64,000 nt of DNA from Sinomonas terrae. Lineage in GTDB: Bacteria > Actinomycetota > Actinomycetes > Actinomycetales > Micrococcaceae. Both the position numbers and the translations under genes were made by a program. Positions 61,713 to 64,000 of the stretch are shown one piece after another (the first letter of the stretch is position 1; every line of letters starts with the position of its first letter). The DNA lies in the NCBI RefSeq assembly GCF_022539255.1, contig NZ_JAKZBV010000001.1, positions 4,278,001 to 4,342,000 on the forward strand, read 5' to 3'. The notes beneath the pieces are model-generated. The model saw only the letters and a program-made list of their open reading frames with translations, was not told the origin of the DNA and did not search any database.

Positions 61713-61940
61713 TTGCTCTGGACCGCGATCGTGCTTTTTGTCATCTGGGTTCTCGGCGTCATCGGAAACGTCGGGCCTGGTATCCACTACTTTCTTTTCA
61801 TGGCCGTTGGCTTCTTCATCGTCTGGTCCATGAAGCGGGCGGGTGCGCACCGCTACGAGGAGGTCGAACACACCGTAGTCACGACGCAACCCGCCGTGGG
61901 CGCGGGGGGCCCGCACCGGACTCGCGGAATCAGGAAATAG
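61713..61940 (+). CDS. 75-aa small membrane protein related to the lmo0937 type
   Basis: The start is TTG 61713, with GGAGG eight bases before it. The N terminus LLWTAIVLFVIWVLGVIGNVG resembles the preceding gene's first helix. A second helix is at about 25-41 (HYFLFMAVGFFIVWSMK). A basic/hydrophilic tail follows, ending HRTRGIRK. The two small genes are probably paralogues. GCGCACAATGTGCG, an imperfect palindrome at 61666-61680, lies before the start and might be an operator. The function is unknown. Confidence 0.75.
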   Translation: MLWTAIVLFVIWVLGVIGNVGPGIHYFLFMAVGFFIVWSMKRAGAHRYEEVEHTVVTTQPAVGAGGPHRTRGIRK

Positions 61941-61944
61941 GGCC

Positions 61945-62757
61945 TTATCCCGCCTTGCGCAGCCCGGCGAGCTTGCGCTCGAGGACCTGCGCAACGCCGT
62001 CGTCCTCGATGCCCGGGGCGTGGAGCTCCGTGGCAGCGAGGGCGCGGGGGTGGCCCGAGGACATCGCGTAGCCCTCGCCCGCCCAAGTGAGCATCTCGAC
62101 GTCGTTCGGCATGTCTCCGAACGCCACGACGTCCTCCGCCGGGACGCCGAGCGCGTGCGCGTATTCGGCAAGCGTCACGGCCTTGTTGACGCCGAGGGGC
62201 GCCATCTCGAGCATCGTCAGGTCGAGCGCCGAATGCGTGACGGACACAAGATGCCCGATGTGGGGGGCAACCGCCCGGAAGTAGTCCTCGGCCGACATGC
62301 CCTCGATCTTGGCCATGAACTTCACAACCTCGTCGCCCGTCACGAGGTCCTCGAGCCTCCCGTGGCGCACCTCCCCGAGGAGATGGCGGTGGCGAGGCTC
62401 CGCGAATCCCGTCTCCATGACGAACTCTTCGGCCGTCTCCGCGGCGAATGACGTCTTTGGGAACAGGCCCCGGACAATGTCCCGCACCTCGAGCATTGTG
62501 TGGCGCGAAATGCCCTGCGATGAGACGACGGACATTGTCGAGAGGTCGTAGACGAGGGCGCCGTTCGAACAGATCACGGTGCCCGTGTGCTGGAGCTGCT
62601 CGCTCAGCGGAGTGAGCCAGCGGGCCGGGCGCCCGGTCACGAAGACCACGGCGATCCCGGCCGCCTCGCAGCCTTGGAGGGCACGGATCGTCCGCTCGGA
62701 GATCCGCCCCTCCCGGCTCAGGATCGTTCCGTCGATATCGCTTGCGACAAGCCTCAC
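61945..62757 (-). CDS. HAD-superfamily phosphatase, Cof type (second copy)
   Basis: This 270-aa hydrolase has motif I VASDIDGTILSREG, motif II VVFVTGRPARWL, the motif III Lys in GVNKAVTLAEYAHALG, and motif IV VVAFGDMPNDVEMLTWAGEG. A C2b-type cap with HRHLLGEVRHG lies between. The start is GTG 62757, overlapping the PEBP gene stop (GTGA). It is of the same class as the gene at 35077 but clearly diverged. The substrate is unknown; sugar phosphates or a flavin phosphate are typical. Confidence 0.9.
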   Translation of the reverse strand: MRLVASDIDGTILSREGRISERTIRALQGCEAAGIAVVFVTGRPARWLTPLSEQLQHTGTVICSNGALVYDLSTMSVVSSQGISRHTMLEVRDIVRGLFPKTSFAAETAEEFVMETGFAEPRHRHLLGEVRHGRLEDLVTGDEVVKFMAKIEGMSAEDYFRAVAPHIGHLVSVTHSALDLTMLEMAPLGVNKAVTLAEYAHALGVPAEDVVAFGDMPNDVEMLTWAGEGYAMSSGHPRALAATELHAPGIEDDGVAQVLERKLAGLRKAG

Positions 62758-63314
62758 TGGACCTCGAAGTGACCGGTCAGCTGCGCCCGGCCGAGCGTGT
62801 GGAAGAAGAGGTTGAAGCCGAGGAAGGCCGGCGTCGCGTCGGGGCCGACATCGAGCCGGTCGACGTCGACCGCGTGCACGGTGACGATGTAGCGGTGTGG
62901 GCCGTGCCCCTTCGGCGGGGCGGCACCCACGAAGCCCGCGTATCCGGCGTCGTTCTTGAGCTCGATCGCTCCCTCGGGGAGGCTCGCATCGGAATCGGAC
63001 GGGCCCATCCCGTCCGCGCTGCCGCCCGCTCCCTCGGGGAGCTCGTCGACAGTCGCGGGGATGTTCGCGACAGCCCAGTGCCAGAAGCCGCTCGCGGTCG
63101 GGGCGTCGGGGTCGTAGACCGTGACGCAGTAGCTCTTCGTGCCCTCGGGCGCGCCCGACCAGCTGAGCTGGGGTGAGAGGTCCTTCCCGCCCGGCACCTG
63201 GAAGACGCCGCTCACCTGGTTCGGCGCGAGCGTGCCTCCGTCCTCGATGTCCCCCGAGGTGACGCTGAAGGACTCGACCTGAGGCAGATCGTCATACGGA
63301 TTGTGCTTGGCCAT
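62754..63314 (-). CDS. YbhB/YbcL family (PEBP, Raf kinase inhibitor-like) protein
   Basis: This 186-aa protein has the PEBP ligand-binding fold. DLSPQLSWSGAPEGTKSYCVTVYDPDAPT is the first signature, then FWHWAVANIPATVDELPEG. The second is APPKGHGPHRYIVTVHAVDV. Bacterial members bind small anions or phospholipid heads and have no clear role. The start is ATG 63314 with AAGGAG six bases before; GTG 63320 would add two residues. It is coupled to the HAD gene downstream. Confidence 0.93.
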   Translation of the reverse strand: MAKHNPYDDLPQVESFSVTSGDIEDGGTLAPNQVSGVFQVPGGKDLSPQLSWSGAPEGTKSYCVTVYDPDAPTASGFWHWAVANIPATVDELPEGAGGSADGMGPSDSDASLPEGAIELKNDAGYAGFVGAAPPKGHGPHRYIVTVHAVDVDRLDVGPDATPAFLGFNLFFHTLGRAQLTGHFEVQ

Positions 63315-63340
63315 GAACACTCCTTGCTCACGTTGCCCCG

Positions 63341-64000
63341 CTACAGCGGGAGGATGTCCCTCACTTCGGCCCGGGTGGGCGGGTTGGCGCCCGGCCGGGA
63401 GACGGTGACCGCGGCGGCCCGCGCCGCGAAGTCGAGGATACGCCGCAGCTCGTCGGCGTCCACCCGGCGCAGCTCCGAGCGCCGCTGCGCGCCGTCTAGC
63501 TCGCGGTCGACGACGCCGCTCAGCAGCGCCGACATGAACGAGTCACCCGCGCCGACAGTGTCCGCGACCCGGACCTTCGCTGCGGGGACCTCTGCCTCGC
63601 CGTCCGCGCAGATGCCCCATGGCCCGTCGCCGCCGCGCGTGACGACGACGATCGAGGGCTCCTCGGGCGCGCCGAGGGTCTTCCAGCGGCGGGCGGAATC
63701 GAGCGGGTCGACGCCCGGGTACAGCCACGCGAGGTCCTCGTCCGAGGCCTTGACGACGTCGGCGAGCGCCACGAATCGTTCCACGAGCGGGCGGACCGCC
63801 TCGCGGTCTGTCGTGATGGTGGGGCGGCAGTTGGGATCGAAGCCGATGGTCGCGCGGGGCCGGGCACGTTCGACGGCGGAGAGCACCTGGGCGGCCCCGG
63901 GCTCGAGGACCGTCGCGATCGACCCGGTGTGCAGGAGCGTCGTGGCGCCGAGGATCGTGGAGAGGCGGTCCCGCAGGTCGGGGAGATGCCAGTCGAGGTC
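63341..64000 (-). CDS. PfkB-family carbohydrate kinase (5' end outside the window)
   Basis: The frame remains open to the window edge, adding at least 38 codons (DLDWHLPDLRDRL...) before GTG 63886. The start is therefore missing, and 219 codons are visible. The ribokinase-like C-terminal half is clear: IGFDPNCRPTI, then KASDEDLAWLYPG, a VVVTRGGDGPWG strand, and the catalytic anion-hole motif DTVGAGDSFMSALLSG with the base Asp. The sugar is probably a hexose such as fructose, which cannot be settled from this part. It is followed by the PEBP gene with 26 bases between. Confidence 0.92.
   Translation of the reverse strand, partial: DLDWHLPDLRDRLSTILGATTLLHTGSIATVLEPGAAQVLSAVERARPRATIGFDPNCRPTITTDREAVRPLVERFVALADVVKASDEDLAWLYPGVDPLDSARRWKTLGAPEEPSIVVVTRGGDGPWGICADGEAEVPAAKVRVADTVGAGDSFMSALLSGVVDRELDGAQRRSELRRVDADELRRILDFAARAAAVTVSRPGANPPTRAEVRDILPL

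Overview
The window is a 64 kb chromosomal segment of a high-GC actinobacterium, most likely a member of the Micrococcaceae (Arthrobacter/Sinomonas type). The evidence is a host GC near 70% (43 of 60 bases counted in 42421-42480), an Lsr2 nucleoid protein, ClpC, the radA-disA-mutY neighbourhood, an Rv2747-type argA, a DUF2342 zinc protease beside tilS, and the ftsH-fol-panC-lysS block. The genus is an inference from gene content and order. No rRNA, tRNA, insertion sequence, CRISPR array or integrase gene was found.

Layout. 1-4430: phosphate uptake (end of a PiT permease, then pstSCAB on the minus strand behind a candidate PHO box). 4500-12900: a FUSC membrane protein, radA, disA, mutY, argA and an S9 peptidase. 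12967-15289: dhaKLM, the PTS-dependent dihydroxyacetone kinase, with overlapping stop/start codons. 15787-20830: clpC, lsr2, a 55-codon membrane gene coupled to lysS, and lysS. 22047-29064: panC, a DUF2520 protein, a DUF3180 protein, folK, folB, folP, folE and ftsH, nearly all abutting. 29274-33542: hpt, tilS, a DUF2342 protease and a DacB-type D-Ala-D-Ala carboxypeptidase. 33756-41000: ppa, a cyclase-fold/HTH protein, a HAD phosphatase, an AbiEi-like/nuclease protein, serS, a lipid kinase, pheA and a rhodanese. 41088-46634: an amidase and a DUF4190 protein that converge on a small accessory island. 46801-64000: pgm, marR-MFS, a RutE-like reductase, a uracil permease, an amino acid permease, glycerate kinase, a TMEM175-type channel, an alkaline-phosphatase-family enzyme, GDPD, a Nudix hydrolase, a PhzF-like protein, a PDZ protease, two small stress-type membrane proteins, a second HAD phosphatase, a PEBP protein and a truncated PfkB sugar kinase.

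Most notable region. Positions 42515-45987 are bounded by an exact 16-bp direct repeat that carries the overlapping 3' ends of the amidase and DUF4190 genes. Inside are genes of lower GC: an 86-aa orphan, a two-TM ion-channel-like protein with an altered selectivity filter, a DUF5677-like helical protein, and an Abi_2 (AbiD/F) HEPN-type protein. A nested hairpin with a T tract lies directly before the Abi gene and may be a structured RNA. I read the segment as a small integrated, probably defence-related island whose integrase is absent or acts in trans.

Two themes recur outside the island. First, at least a dozen genes have a TANNNT -10 element 6-8 nt before the start codon, which suggests leaderless mRNAs. 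Second, several gene ends carry private tandem repeats with a terminal inverted copy. A 22-bp family with the core GTG(A/G)CCACTCGTC occurs at two distant sites, and a 31-bp family occurs at a third.
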